Positions 15,038 to 23,768 of a stretch of 28,692 bases of DNA are shown here, piece by piece (position 1 is the first letter of the stretch; each line of letters opens with the position of its first letter). A model generated the notes under the pieces. It was not told the origin of the DNA, searched no databases, and saw only the letters and a program-made list of their open reading frames with translations. The DNA is from Sphingomonadaceae bacterium (GTDB lineage: Bacteria > Pseudomonadota > Alphaproteobacteria > Sphingomonadales > Sphingomonadaceae): assembly GCA_004282995.1 (NCBI GenBank), contig SHLU01000004.1:1-28692 (forward strand), read 5' to 3'. Both the position numbers and the translations under genes were made by a program.

Positions 15038-18000
15038 TTACGATCCGCGCAATGCGCCCGACAGTCTGCCTGTCAGTTCACGGAAATCGCTCGCCAGCCA
15101 GCCACCCTTCTGACGCGAGGTCAGTTTCTTCAGTTCGGCAGCGGCACGCTGGCTCGAAATCTGTTCCTCGATCAGCGCCTTGTAGATGCGATCGGTCTTG
15201 CGCCGTCTCCGCACGGCGTCGCCAGCATCGATGAAGGCTTCGACAAAGGTTACGATTGCCGCACCCAGCGACGAAAGCGCCCCGCCCTCCGGAGCCGCAG
15301 CAGCGACTTCGGCTGGGTCAGGCGTGTCGAACATGGCCAATTGCGCGGCGAGGCTGGCTTCCAGGGCATCAACCTGTGGCGAAGAAATGGCAGGAATCTG
15401 GTCAAGCCGTCCGCGCAGCTTTGCCGCTGCCTTGCGCACCGCCGCGTCGCTCAACACGCCGAACTCGCGGAAGGATGCGAGGAACCGGAAACCTTTTTCT
15501 ACCACGCCGGGATCCTCGTCACCGAGCTGGTCGCAGGCGCGCGCGACCAGTTCCCATGCTTGCCAGCGATAGACCCAGTCGAGCCCCGTGCCCTTGATAT
15601 TCTGCATTCCCATGATCCGGTTCACGAGTCCCGGCGGCGTTTTCTCGGCGATCAGACGGACAATCTCCTCGCCCTTGATGTAGAAATCATGGACCGGCAG
15701 GAGCTTGGTGTGAAATGCCTTGCCGAGCAGCGTGCGCATCGCCTGGTCGTCCGCATTTCCGCGCGCTGCTGCTTCAGCCAACGCACTGTATTCGCGGAAC
15801 AGTTCTGCTTGGTTTGCGTGAAAGCTCGCGATGGCATCGGCATGAGAGATGCCGGCCTTGTTGAGCCAGCCCGCAAGATCACCCCCTCGCGCAGCCTCTA
15901 GCGCCTGATCAGCCTGCTCCCCGCCGCCCACGCCCGCAATCATGGCAGCAAGCCTGCCTTCCAGCTGCTCGATAGTGACCGGGATCCTCTGGTGCCGTGC
16001 GAGCGCCTCCAACTTGGCCGCGGGCTCGACGCCTTCTTCCGTCAATGTGAGGTCGGCAACATAGGCTTGCCACTCCTCCTCGATGAAACCGAGCAGGCCC
16101 TCGATGTTGGAACCGATCAGCACATGTTGGTCGACCGCCACGTCATGCACCAGCATGCGCGCAAAGACACGGCTACGCGGTACGCGGTCGGCGCGGTTAT
16201 TGACCACGGTGGAGACGAAGATTTCCGGATCGCGGGACAGATCGTGTTCGGCAAAGCCCATCCGTTCCCAATTACCCATGGCCCCGAAGCGCTCATTGGC
16301 CGACATCCCCATGACGAATTCCAGCGTGCGTCCCTTGATGTGCGAGCGCGGATAGGTCTTGAGGACGCCAAGGTCGGCAACGACCCGGTCGGACATTTCC
16401 TTGACGCAGAAATCCGCCTCGAGACCGAGTTCAGCTCCCATCTCGGTGACCAGCGCGATATTGTAGGGGTGTTCTTCGTAGGGAAAGCGGTCGAGCAGGC
16501 TCTGATGGACGAGGCCGGCCTCCTTCCACGTCACCGCCCGCATTTCGGTACGGGCGCGGTCCGAACCCTCGGCCAGGATCGGGAGCATTTCCTCCTCGGT
16601 CGTGAGCAACAGCGAATCGGGCGGGATGAACTCGCACATCACTTCGGGGATGTTGCGCCCCGCCGGGCCCTGCACGTCCTCGTGGTCGGGATAAGTGTTG
16701 GTGATGGTGCCGATATCGTCACGCATCCAGTCCTGCTGCAGCACCTTCACGTAGGCAGGGTTGAGGCCCATGCATTCCCACAGAAACACCCGCGTATCGA
16801 GGCCATCGGAGGTCTTGAGAAGGTTATATTGCTCCCAGATCGTCGCCTTGTCATAGGGGCGGAACAGGAACATCTCGGTCAGTTCACCAAAGGGCTGCCC
16901 CAACAGGAACATCGCTTCGCACCCGGTGGTCTTCGAGACGATCGATGGGCCCAGCGCATTGACCAATCCCGCTTTCAAGCGTTCGGTACCCGATTTCCCG
17001 CGTGTCCCCCAACCGCCCAGCACCAGGCTTAACCGGTTACGCAAACGCCGCGCATGGATGCCAAGCGCAATATGCCTGCCAAAGAACCAGAGGCTCGCGA
17101 GGCCGAGAAACACACCCAGTTCGAGCAGGTTGTTGGCAAAAACGGTCGAGAAATATGCCACTGCACGGTCCCACAGGACAGGTACGGCGGCAAATGCGCC
17201 GCCGACACCGTACAAGCGAACGACCTGCGGATTGGGCTCGGTGGCCGCACGGCGATAGGGGCGGAACGATATTTCGACCTGCAGCGCACGCATGGCAGCC
17301 ACAAATTCCTGCGGATCACGGTTGCGCAACGACGCCAGTCGCGGAAAGTCGCGGGAAAGCTTCCAGAATGCGCGGGTGCGCCGGACAATGCCGGCGGGTG
17401 GCGTGATGCTGGTAATTCCTGCGCTGGTGTAGATTTCGCAGGTCGTTCCCTTGTCGAGCGCCGACAGGACCTGATCGAGAAGCGGCAGATAGTTGCGCCA
17501 GCCGCCTTCGCTGCTTTCGAACAACGGTTCGCCTGGCACCTTGGTCGGGGCCAATTCCGCCATCCGTGCACTCGGCGCCCACATCGTGCCGTGATAGTCG
17601 CGCCCGATGGCGTGCCGGAAAGCTTGTCGCTTGTCGGTCGAGCTATTGCGACCCTCGAACAGGATCCGCCACAGGCGCCGGCGGAAGAATTCGCCCCGCT
17701 GCAACGAGCAGAAACGCGATGGATCGAGCGAGATCCCGAAGTCGCGCTGCGCAACTATGGCCATGGTCCGGCCTACACGCTCGCGGTCCTCCTCGAGGTA
17801 CGGGCGCAAGGCCCGCGCTCGCCGCAGGCGCCCTTCCATCAGCCCGTCCATCGCCTGTTGCAATATCGCGGCGATCTCCAGAGCTTCGGGATCACCTAAA
17901 AGCCAGGTGCGCTCGCGTGCCTCGTCGAGCCAGCGCAGGACCTTTCCGTTGCTGGTGCGCTCCTGCAGCTTCGACAGACCAGCATTGATGGTGTCGCCGG

Positions 18001-19180
18001 CCTCGGCCAGGGAATCGCGCTCGCAATTGCGCAAGAATTGCATCGTCGCAGCTGCCGCATCCAGCGCGATCCGCAGCACGAATTCATGGTCATCATGCGT
18101 GAGAATGCGGGCGATATGGGCCACATAGGCCTGGGCGCCGACCACCGGGATAATGGCAGGCGGATTTGCGAATACCGCCGCGCGAACCTGGTGGTCGCGG
18201 TCCACACGCAGGCGGGTCATCAGGCCCTTCGCCTGTTCTGGCGGCAAGTGATGCAGACACTCGGCAAAAACCTGGCGCACCGCACCTTCGGGGCTGTTGG
18301 CGAGGATCGGGATGTAGCGTGCGAATTTGGCATTGCGATCGAAGTTGCGGCACAACAGACGCACCAGGTGACGCTGGACGAACAGCGCCTTGTCGCGTTG
18401 CGTTTCGGGCTTGCCCGCTAGGTCGCCCGCCAGCTTGCGATCGATCACCGAGGGTAGCGATTGGGGCGAGAGCTCGAGCAAGGCATCGATTGCCGCGCAT
18501 TGCGTCCACACCGCCTCGTTATCGTCGAGGCAGACCCGGCGTGTCGCGCTGAGAAGACTGTCGAACCAGGATGCCCATACACGCTGGTCGATCCCCGCGG
18601 CCATTTCGCGCACGCAGATATGGGCTGCCTGTCGCACGCGCGGATCGCCGGGCCACGCCCGAATACGGGCCAGCAGCGGAAGGTAGGTCTCGGCAAAGAA
18701 GGTGCTGACGAAAATGTCCTGCGATTCGGACACCGCCTGCCGCATGGCGATCCCGAGACGTTCCAGCCCGTAAGCCAGCGCACGCTCACGTTCGCCGCTC
18801 CGCTTTGTGAAGCGCTCTAGCGCGGCATCGGCATCGAAGTACTTGTCGAAGGCCTTGCTATCGCGCCGTTGTTGCCGGGAGGTAGCACCCAGCTCGGTGA
18901 CAAAGGCAAGGATTGCTGCCCTTTTTTCCGATTCATCGAGTGCACTGGCATAGCGGGCCTGGAAGGATGCCTCGGCCTTGGCCAGTTCGGCCAGTCGTTC
19001 CACCTGTCGCTCACAGAAGTGCGCCAGTACCTCGGCATGGCGGCGGGCCTGCGACGGGTCGGCCCGGTCCTGCGCATAAGCCAACACTTCGTCGCGCAGA
19101 TCTGCATAAATTGGCGCGAGCCGCGGGGCATAGCCATGCTCGAGGCGCGCCGTCAGATCGAGAAGGGTCGGCGGCTTCAT
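15038..19180 (-). CDS. Giant PgsB/CapB-like poly-gamma-glutamate synthase (Mur-ligase fold)
   Basis: A 1380-residue protein; Bacillus PgsB is about 390. Residues 1-650 are helical, with HEAT-like repeats. A membrane segment (about 685-707) precedes the ligase core, as the N-terminal anchor does in PgsB. The core matches PgsB/CapB: nucleotide loop GTRGKSGTERL (725-735), KTTGCEA (750-756), LWECMGLNPAYVKVLQQDW (800-818), IGTITNTYPDHEDVQGPAG (823-841) and NNRADRVPRSRVFA (994-1007). These correspond to the ATP-binding and Mur-ligase DH motifs of the enzyme that links glutamates through gamma-carboxyl amide bonds. About 300 further helical residues follow. It is the last gene of the operon and overlaps the gene before it by ATGA. 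The polymer could be another gamma-linked polyamide. The homology is clear; the substrate is inferred. Confidence 0.88.
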   Translation of the reverse strand: MKPPTLLDLTARLEHGYAPRLAPIYADLRDEVLAYAQDRADPSQARRHAEVLAHFCERQVERLAELAKAEASFQARYASALDESEKRAAILAFVTELGATSRQQRRDSKAFDKYFDADAALERFTKRSGERERALAYGLERLGIAMRQAVSESQDIFVSTFFAETYLPLLARIRAWPGDPRVRQAAHICVREMAAGIDQRVWASWFDSLLSATRRVCLDDNEAVWTQCAAIDALLELSPQSLPSVIDRKLAGDLAGKPETQRDKALFVQRHLVRLLCRNFDRNAKFARYIPILANSPEGAVRQVFAECLHHLPPEQAKGLMTRLRVDRDHQVRAAVFANPPAIIPVVGAQAYVAHIARILTHDDHEFVLRIALDAAAATMQFLRNCERDSLAEAGDTINAGLSKLQERTSNGKVLRWLDEARERTWLLGDPEALEIAAILQQAMDGLMEGRLRRARALRPYLEEDRERVGRTMAIVAQRDFGISLDPSRFCSLQRGEFFRRRLWRILFEGRNSSTDKRQAFRHAIGRDYHGTMWAPSARMAELAPTKVPGEPLFESSEGGWRNYLPLLDQVLSALDKGTTCEIYTSAGITSITPPAGIVRRTRAFWKLSRDFPRLASLRNRDPQEFVAAMRALQVEISFRPYRRAATEPNPQVVRLYGVGGAFAAVPVLWDRAVAYFSTVFANNLLELGVFLGLASLWFFGRHIALGIHARRLRNRLSLVLGGWGTRGKSGTERLKAGLVNALGPSIVSKTTGCEAMFLLGQPFGELTEMFLFRPYDKATIWEQYNLLKTSDGLDTRVFLWECMGLNPAYVKVLQQDWMRDDIGTITNTYPDHEDVQGPAGRNIPEVMCEFIPPDSLLLTTEEEMLPILAEGSDRARTEMRAVTWKEAGLVHQSLLDRFPYEEHPYNIALVTEMGAELGLEADFCVKEMSDRVVADLGVLKTYPRSHIKGRTLEFVMGMSANERFGAMGNWERMGFAEHDLSRDPEIFVSTVVNNRADRVPRSRVFARMLVHDVAVDQHVLIGSNIEGLLGFIEEEWQAYVADLTLTEEGVEPAAKLEALARHQRIPVTIEQLEGRLAAMIAGVGGGEQADQALEAARGGDLAGWLNKAGISHADAIASFHANQAELFREYSALAEAAARGNADDQAMRTLLGKAFHTKLLPVHDFYIKGEEIVRLIAEKTPPGLVNRIMGMQNIKGTGLDWVYRWQAWELVARACDQLGDEDPGVVEKGFRFLASFREFGVLSDAAVRKAAAKLRGRLDQIPAISSPQVDALEASLAAQLAMFDTPDPAEVAAAAPEGGALSSLGAAIVTFVEAFIDAGDAVRRRRKTDRIYKALIEEQISSQRAAAELKKLTSRQKGGWLASDFRELTGRLSGALRGS

Positions 19181-20055
19181 CCGCGCAGGCCCGTAACGAG
19201 ACAGCCAAGCAGCTTTGCGCGCAGCTGGGCATCGCGAGTCAATGCGAGCCGCAGGTCGACAGCCATTTCGAGATGGACGAAACCGTCGAAACCAGCATCG
19301 CCCAGGTCAGAGCCTTGTGCATTGGAAAGCGCGCCGAGTTCGCTGGTTTCCAGCGGGAATACGCGGACCGGAAGCGGATTGAATGCAAGGCTCAGACAGT
19401 CGGCGAGATCAAGCAGCCGCTTGTCAGGGCTGGAGGTTCCGTTGCTGACAATGATGCTCGCTTCGCTGCTGGCGGCATCACGTCGCCGGGCGCGGTCGAA
19501 ACCATGCAGCTGGACTATCCGCCCCTCTGGATGGCGTTTGGCAAATGCCAGCGCAAAAATGGTGAAAGGATGGTCCCCTGCGCGTGCAAGGTCGATGGCC
19601 GAAGGACAGTCGGAGGTCGGTCGCCGCGGCGCCGAGTTCCACGCCGCAGCGGCCGCGTTCGATTCAGTGAACAATTGCGCTGCCAAGGTACCGGTATGGA
19701 GATCGGCACCGCGGTGTGGCGCGGTCAGGGCCAGAGATACAGCCGTGTGCGGCTCGCGCACGAGATAGATCCCCCGCCCTTCGCACTGCCCGTCGGGTTC
19801 CTTCAACAAGGTGCCTTGCCATTGTTGGTCCATCGGCAGAACCGTTAAGCCGGCCGGCTGGGAATAGCGCTGCTGTGTCGCCGCCGTGCCGCCATCAAGC
19901 GCGCGGTCGAACAGCGCCTCGCTGGCCGCCAGATCCGATGCACCAGGCACCGTGATTCCGATCGCATCGCGCATCGGCGGAAATAGCACGGCGGTAAGTC
20001 CGGCCAGCACCGTCAGGCCCATCCCGGCAAGGATTGCGAATGGTGCACGACGCAT
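19177..20055 (-). CDS. Membrane-anchored protein resembling phage-type poly-gamma-glutamate hydrolase
   Basis: A 292-residue protein with an N-terminal anchor or uncleaved signal (FAILAGMGLTVLAGLTAVLF, residues 6-25) and a periplasmic domain. By eye the domain follows the phage PghP/PF05908 pattern. APHRGADLHTGTLAAQLF (112-129) matches the PHxGGIExGT metal-binding loop. DLARAGDHPFTIFALAF (155-171) and VQLHGFDR (181-188, His184) match the HF...SFHGY region. FVHLEMAVDLR (259-269) matches VQLEIS. His114, His184 and Glu263 are retained, while the loop glutamate appears replaced by His120, still a possible metal ligand. It overlaps the PgsB-like gene by ATGA and the upstream gene by one base (TAATG). 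In this operon it would trim or release polymer in the periplasm. The assignment comes from motif reading and needs profile confirmation. Confidence 0.6.
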   Translation of the reverse strand: MRRAPFAILAGMGLTVLAGLTAVLFPPMRDAIGITVPGASDLAASEALFDRALDGGTAATQQRYSQPAGLTVLPMDQQWQGTLLKEPDGQCEGRGIYLVREPHTAVSLALTAPHRGADLHTGTLAAQLFTESNAAAAAWNSAPRRPTSDCPSAIDLARAGDHPFTIFALAFAKRHPEGRIVQLHGFDRARRRDAASSEASIIVSNGTSSPDKRLLDLADCLSLAFNPLPVRVFPLETSELGALSNAQGSDLGDAGFDGFVHLEMAVDLRLALTRDAQLRAKLLGCLVTGLRG

Positions 20056-20825
20056 TACTCCCTCACCCTTGTCCGGCCACGACGCGTGCCCTCGTACAGC
20101 ACAAGCGCCTCATAGGCGCGTCCGGCGATGCCGGCCGGGCCGAGCGGGCGCCACATATTGATGGCTGCATAAGCCATTTCCTCGCCCGTCATCATGTCGG
20201 GCGGGAAGGCATTGCCCAAAGCGAGCATTTCCTGCTCTTCCGCGCTGCGGCGATGAAAGTTTGTCAGCGCCTGCGATGCGAGAAGCGGCCGGCGCTCGTA
20301 GACGCGAATATCGACGGCTCGCACTGCCGGATCGGCATCGACAAGACGCCATTGCGACCGGCCTATCGGAGCTGATGCCTCGACCACGATTTCATCCATG
20401 CCGGCCGCCAGTTCAGGCCGGTCGCGAAAGAACCGCCAAGTCTCACCCGTGGCGAATACAGAATCAGGTGCATCCGAGTGCAGGGCCACGACATGCTGGT
20501 CGAGCAGGGCGCCGTCGATCCCGAACAAGGTTACTTCGATGGAATAGACGAACCCTTCGACCCGGGCGCGCTGGTCGCGGGCGACCGAAGCCTGGACCAG
20601 CCCGCGCACGACATCGATCGGCTGGCTCGACGCAAATTCAAGCGGGCGGTCGCTGCGCATTCGGTAAACGATGGAGCGGTCATCGATATCGGCGTCGAGG
20701 GTTGTGGAGGACTGCGCCTCAGCCAGATAGCTCGCGAGCGTCGGGCCGAACTGCCATCCGCCCACGGCAACGAGTGTCAACGCAGCCAGGAACACGATCA
20801 GGCGGGTCAGGAAACTGAGGCTCAT
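20055..20825 (-). CDS. Single-pass membrane protein of unknown function
   Basis: A 256-residue protein with one N-terminal transmembrane segment (FLTRLIVFLAALTLVAVGGW, about 5-24) and a periplasmic domain predicted to be mixed alpha/beta. Features: DIDDRSIVYRMRSDRPLEFASS, a central segment IEVTLFGIDGALLDQHVV, and a C-terminal helical part with MTGEEMAYAAINMWRPLGPAG, ending in basic residues. I recognise no family. It overlaps the PgsC-like gene by ATGA and the hydrolase-like gene by one base, so it is an integral member of the operon. It sits where PgsA/CapA or a small accessory subunit might be expected, but shows none of the CapA metallophosphatase motifs. A scaffold or chain-transfer subunit is a guess. 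Confidence 0.75.
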   Translation of the reverse strand: MSLSFLTRLIVFLAALTLVAVGGWQFGPTLASYLAEAQSSTTLDADIDDRSIVYRMRSDRPLEFASSQPIDVVRGLVQASVARDQRARVEGFVYSIEVTLFGIDGALLDQHVVALHSDAPDSVFATGETWRFFRDRPELAAGMDEIVVEASAPIGRSQWRLVDADPAVRAVDIRVYERRPLLASQALTNFHRRSAEEQEMLALGNAFPPDMMTGEEMAYAAINMWRPLGPAGIAGRAYEALVLYEGTRRGRTRVRE

Positions 20826-23380
20826 GGCACCTGCTCCGGCATAATCACCCAGCCAATTGCATAGCGACGCCCACTCGTTTGGGTAAGATAGCGCAGCGCT
20901 GTTCCCGGGCGTCTCTCGAAGCCCGCCCAGCGCGGATCTGCATCTGCCAACTCGGCCCTAAGGCCCGCATTCCGCATCGCACTAAGCAAGGGTTCAAAAT
21001 CCGCGTCCGGCGCGCCGACCCGATCGCGCGCAATCACGACCTCCTGCGTAAGTTTCCGAAGCAAGGCCGAAGCTGGCGCTTCGCGAAGCTGGAGAATCGA
21101 GACCTGGTCGCTTCGCTCCTGCGCTCGAACCACGCTCTGCCACAACACGTCAAAGCTTGACCGCGAAGACCGAAACAGGGTGTCGCTTCGTGGGGCCACG
21201 ATCAATGCGTCGCCTTCCCATCTGCTAAAAGTCGCCGCGCCGATGCGTGCAGCAAGCGCGCTATCTGGTGAACGATAGCTCAAGACCACCTTGTCCAGCT
21301 CCTCGCCCTCGGCAAAAAAAGCGCTGCCTTCGTCACGCAAGGGGGCATGGAGCCGCCACTGGTTGCGGCCGGCCAGTCGGCACCGGTCCAGCTCGAACCC
21401 GCCCAACCGTGCCGCCGCGACGGCAATTGCAGGCTTTGATCCTTCGCGCACGCTCGCCAGCATCGGCCGGGTGATCTCGAAGCGGAGGTAAGCGAGCTGG
21501 CCCAGATCGCTCCACCCCCTCGAAAGATTGCCTGCCCGCGGCATGGTGCAGCGCACCAGACCGGCCTGCCCGTGACCCTCATCCGCAAAAACCGTCCGCG
21601 ACAGGCTTTCGACTGAATTCTGGTCGAGCACGATGCGGGCCACGTCACCGATCCTTTGTGTGGCAGTGGCCCGGAGCGTTACCGCGAGCCCCGGCAGCGT
21701 TTTACGCAAGGCGGAAATGTCGGCTGCGCTGGCCGAACGATCGGCAAAGATGGCCTGCGAACCGACCGCGCCGCGATCCCCCTCCAGCCTCAGCCTTGCG
21801 TCATTGCTGGTGGACCTGAAGACATCGACCACGCCAGTCTCGATCAGAGCCGTGGAAGGCGTCGGTGCGGCAATCACAAGCCAGCGCGCATCTTCTGCGC
21901 GTTGCAACTCCCGCCCCGCCAGGCCGAGCCCGGGCAAAGTGGTCGGGTCAGGCACGACGATCGCAAGGTCGCGACTGGCCGATGGATTGAACACCAGCGT
22001 TTCCGCCCCGGCACCGTCGGCCCGGATGATTGCGAAATGCCCGCCTTCGACACGCTGAACGCGCCAGTCGTCGGCCGTAAGGTCGAAAGCCGGGCTGGTC
22101 GCCGGTATGCCTGCCTCGAACATCTCGATGAGGCCGGAGAGCGTCTCTGCGGATTCCGGTGAGAGAGGCTGTGCTTTGCCCCGCAGTCGCCGGACATGGG
22201 CATCCCCGACGGCCTGCACCAGCAAGTTGTCCAATCGCGGAGTGTGCGATGGGGTGGCAGCGGCGGCTTTGTCAGGGTCGTCGGTGGAATTGCCCCTGGT
22301 GACCGCTGCCGAGAGCGCAAAACCGAACAGATTACCGAAGATCGCGCCCAGCAGACTCACCTGCAGGGTGGAACGGGCCAGCCGCGGAAAGATATTCTTA
22401 TCGTGCGCCTTGATCGCGATCAGCGTGGAGAGGAGATAGCCGAACCCGTAGAAGTCGGTCGTCTTGACGTCGAGGCCGGCCCATACCACCGCCCAGCCGA
22501 CCACCATCTTCCACGCGAAGGATATGTTGAAGAACAGCAACAGCTTGCGCCCGCCCTCGATGGTCGCATTTGCCATCATGGGCATCTTGAGGACGGCCCG
22601 CGCAATCAGATAAATTACGATTGCCTCGGCGAAGGAAGTCAGGACCTTGGTCGGTTGATACCATTGCAACGCGATCAGCGCCGGGATGAGGATCCCGGAA
22701 AAGTCCCAGCCGTACCGGACATTGACCTGGCTCGCGATCATCGCCGTCAGTGTCAGGATGATATAGGCCTTGGGACTGGCCAGGATCGAGCTGGCGAGAC
22801 CCTCGTAGAGATAGGATACACCGCTCATCCGGAAATTGGTGAATTCCATCAGCCCGAAGCGAACGATCAGATAGGTCAGGCCGATGGTGACGACCGCCGC
22901 AGCCAGCCCGCGCCCCAGTCCCGGCTTCCAGAACTGGTTGGCCAGCAAGGATATGATCACGAGACCAAAACTCTGCAGGTTGTCGCGCCAGTCGAAACGG
23001 CGGTCGAAATTCTCCTGCAGCCAGTCGGCGAATTCGGGCAGAATCACGCCGTCCATCGACAGCCGCACCGCAATGCTTGCCAGGATCAGCCCCATGAACC
23101 GGTCACGCCCGAACAGCGCCGGAAATCGTCCCCGGCTGATCTTTTCGGAGAATGTCCAGACGATCAGATAGGTGAGGATCGCCTCGATCACGATCACCAG
23201 CGCGGCGACCGGTTTTACGATTACCAGCGGGACGAGATACCCTGGCACGACGAGGCCCGAGAGCACCCAGCCGAACCGAAGGTTGAAGAAGCACAGGACG
23301 AAGACCCCCACCCACACGGTGGTGATGACCGAACTGGCCAGCGCGCCGTCGGGAAACAGGGTGAGAGGGAATAGGTCCAT
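20822..23380 (-). CDS. Tandem PgsC/CapC-like membrane protein with large C-terminal extension
   Basis: An 852-residue protein. Residues 15-360 are about 12 transmembrane helices arranged as two PgsC-like units; single PgsC is about 150 residues. Unit 1 shows WVLSGLVVPGYLVPLV (38-53), LTYLIV, FGRDRFMGLIL and FGLVIISLLANQFWKPGL, matching PgsC GLVVPGYL and its later IANTIQKQGL. Unit 2 shows YGWDFSGILIPALIAL (223-238) and FAEAIVIYLIARAVL. PgsC is the integral partner of PgsB in polymer synthesis and export. Residues 365-852 are soluble and possibly periplasmic. A part (about 445-640) is faintly like the hydrolase-like protein of this operon but lacks its metal residues. It starts 13 bases after the response regulator and overlaps the next gene by ATGA. 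Confidence 0.83.
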   Translation of the reverse strand: MDLFPLTLFPDGALASSVITTVWVGVFVLCFFNLRFGWVLSGLVVPGYLVPLVIVKPVAALVIVIEAILTYLIVWTFSEKISRGRFPALFGRDRFMGLILASIAVRLSMDGVILPEFADWLQENFDRRFDWRDNLQSFGLVIISLLANQFWKPGLGRGLAAAVVTIGLTYLIVRFGLMEFTNFRMSGVSYLYEGLASSILASPKAYIILTLTAMIASQVNVRYGWDFSGILIPALIALQWYQPTKVLTSFAEAIVIYLIARAVLKMPMMANATIEGGRKLLLFFNISFAWKMVVGWAVVWAGLDVKTTDFYGFGYLLSTLIAIKAHDKNIFPRLARSTLQVSLLGAIFGNLFGFALSAAVTRGNSTDDPDKAAAATPSHTPRLDNLLVQAVGDAHVRRLRGKAQPLSPESAETLSGLIEMFEAGIPATSPAFDLTADDWRVQRVEGGHFAIIRADGAGAETLVFNPSASRDLAIVVPDPTTLPGLGLAGRELQRAEDARWLVIAAPTPSTALIETGVVDVFRSTSNDARLRLEGDRGAVGSQAIFADRSASAADISALRKTLPGLAVTLRATATQRIGDVARIVLDQNSVESLSRTVFADEGHGQAGLVRCTMPRAGNLSRGWSDLGQLAYLRFEITRPMLASVREGSKPAIAVAAARLGGFELDRCRLAGRNQWRLHAPLRDEGSAFFAEGEELDKVVLSYRSPDSALAARIGAATFSRWEGDALIVAPRSDTLFRSSRSSFDVLWQSVVRAQERSDQVSILQLREAPASALLRKLTQEVVIARDRVGAPDADFEPLLSAMRNAGLRAELADADPRWAGFERRPGTALRYLTQTSGRRYAIGWVIMPEQVP

Positions 23381-23393
23381 GCGCCCGACTAAC

Positions 23394-23768
23394 TCATGGC
23401 TGGCCCTGCAGCGCTGCGGTCACACGTTGTACCAGCAGGTTCGGTTCGACCGGCTTGCGAGCGATCCCGACTACGCCAAGCGATCGGTAATGGTCGGTCA
23501 ATTCATTGCCGGCCTTGGAGGATATGACAATGATCGGCGGGCGCTCGAGATTGCTGTCGTCGAGAACGCGCAGGAACTTGATGCCGTCCATTGTCGGCAT
23601 GACGATATCAAGAATGATGAGTTCAAACTTTTCGACTTGCAGCTTGGCCAATGCCTCCGCGCCGTTGGCTGCAGTCGTGACGGCATAGCCTTCCAGCTCC
23701 AGCGTAAGCTGCAGCAGACCGCTCAGGATCGTATCGTCGTCGACGATCAAAATGCGTTGTGCGCTCAT
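23394..23768 (-). CDS. Single-domain response regulator (CheY-like)
   Basis: A 124-residue stand-alone receiver domain. Acidic residues are in ILIVDDDT (10-12), phosphoacceptor Asp54 is in LIILDIVMP, the Ser is in VISS, and the Lys is in ARKPVEP. There is no output domain, so it must act by protein-protein contact or as a phosphate sink or relay. The start is the ATG at 23768, overlapping the sensor stop by ATGA; a longer frame to 23843 reads back into the sensor gene and is not needed. It lies between the sensor and the PgsC-like gene, suggesting it transmits the sensor state to the polymer machinery, perhaps directly to the cytoplasmic parts of the synthase (inference). Confidence 0.92.
   Translation of the reverse strand: MSAQRILIVDDDTILSGLLQLTLELEGYAVTTAANGAEALAKLQVEKFELIILDIVMPTMDGIKFLRVLDDSNLERPPIIVISSKAGNELTDHYRSLGVVGIARKPVEPNLLVQRVTAALQGQP

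Noticed and set aside
15992..17032. 346-residue plus-strand frame opposite the PgsB-like gene
   Set aside because: It is antisense to the conserved ligase core; the minus strand carries clear PgsB motifs, so this is a GC-rich shadow frame.
22196..23374. 392-residue plus-strand frame opposite the PgsC-like gene
   Set aside because: The translation is rich in Asp, Glu, Arg and Gln without folds, exactly as expected from the antisense of membrane helices.
20822..23380. Reading the membrane protein as a 7TM protein fused to an inactive transglutaminase
   Set aside because: That family shares the idea of 7TM plus soluble domain near amide-ligase genes, but here the helices carry PgsC motifs, the order is membrane part first, and the partner is PgsB-like rather than ATP-grasp.
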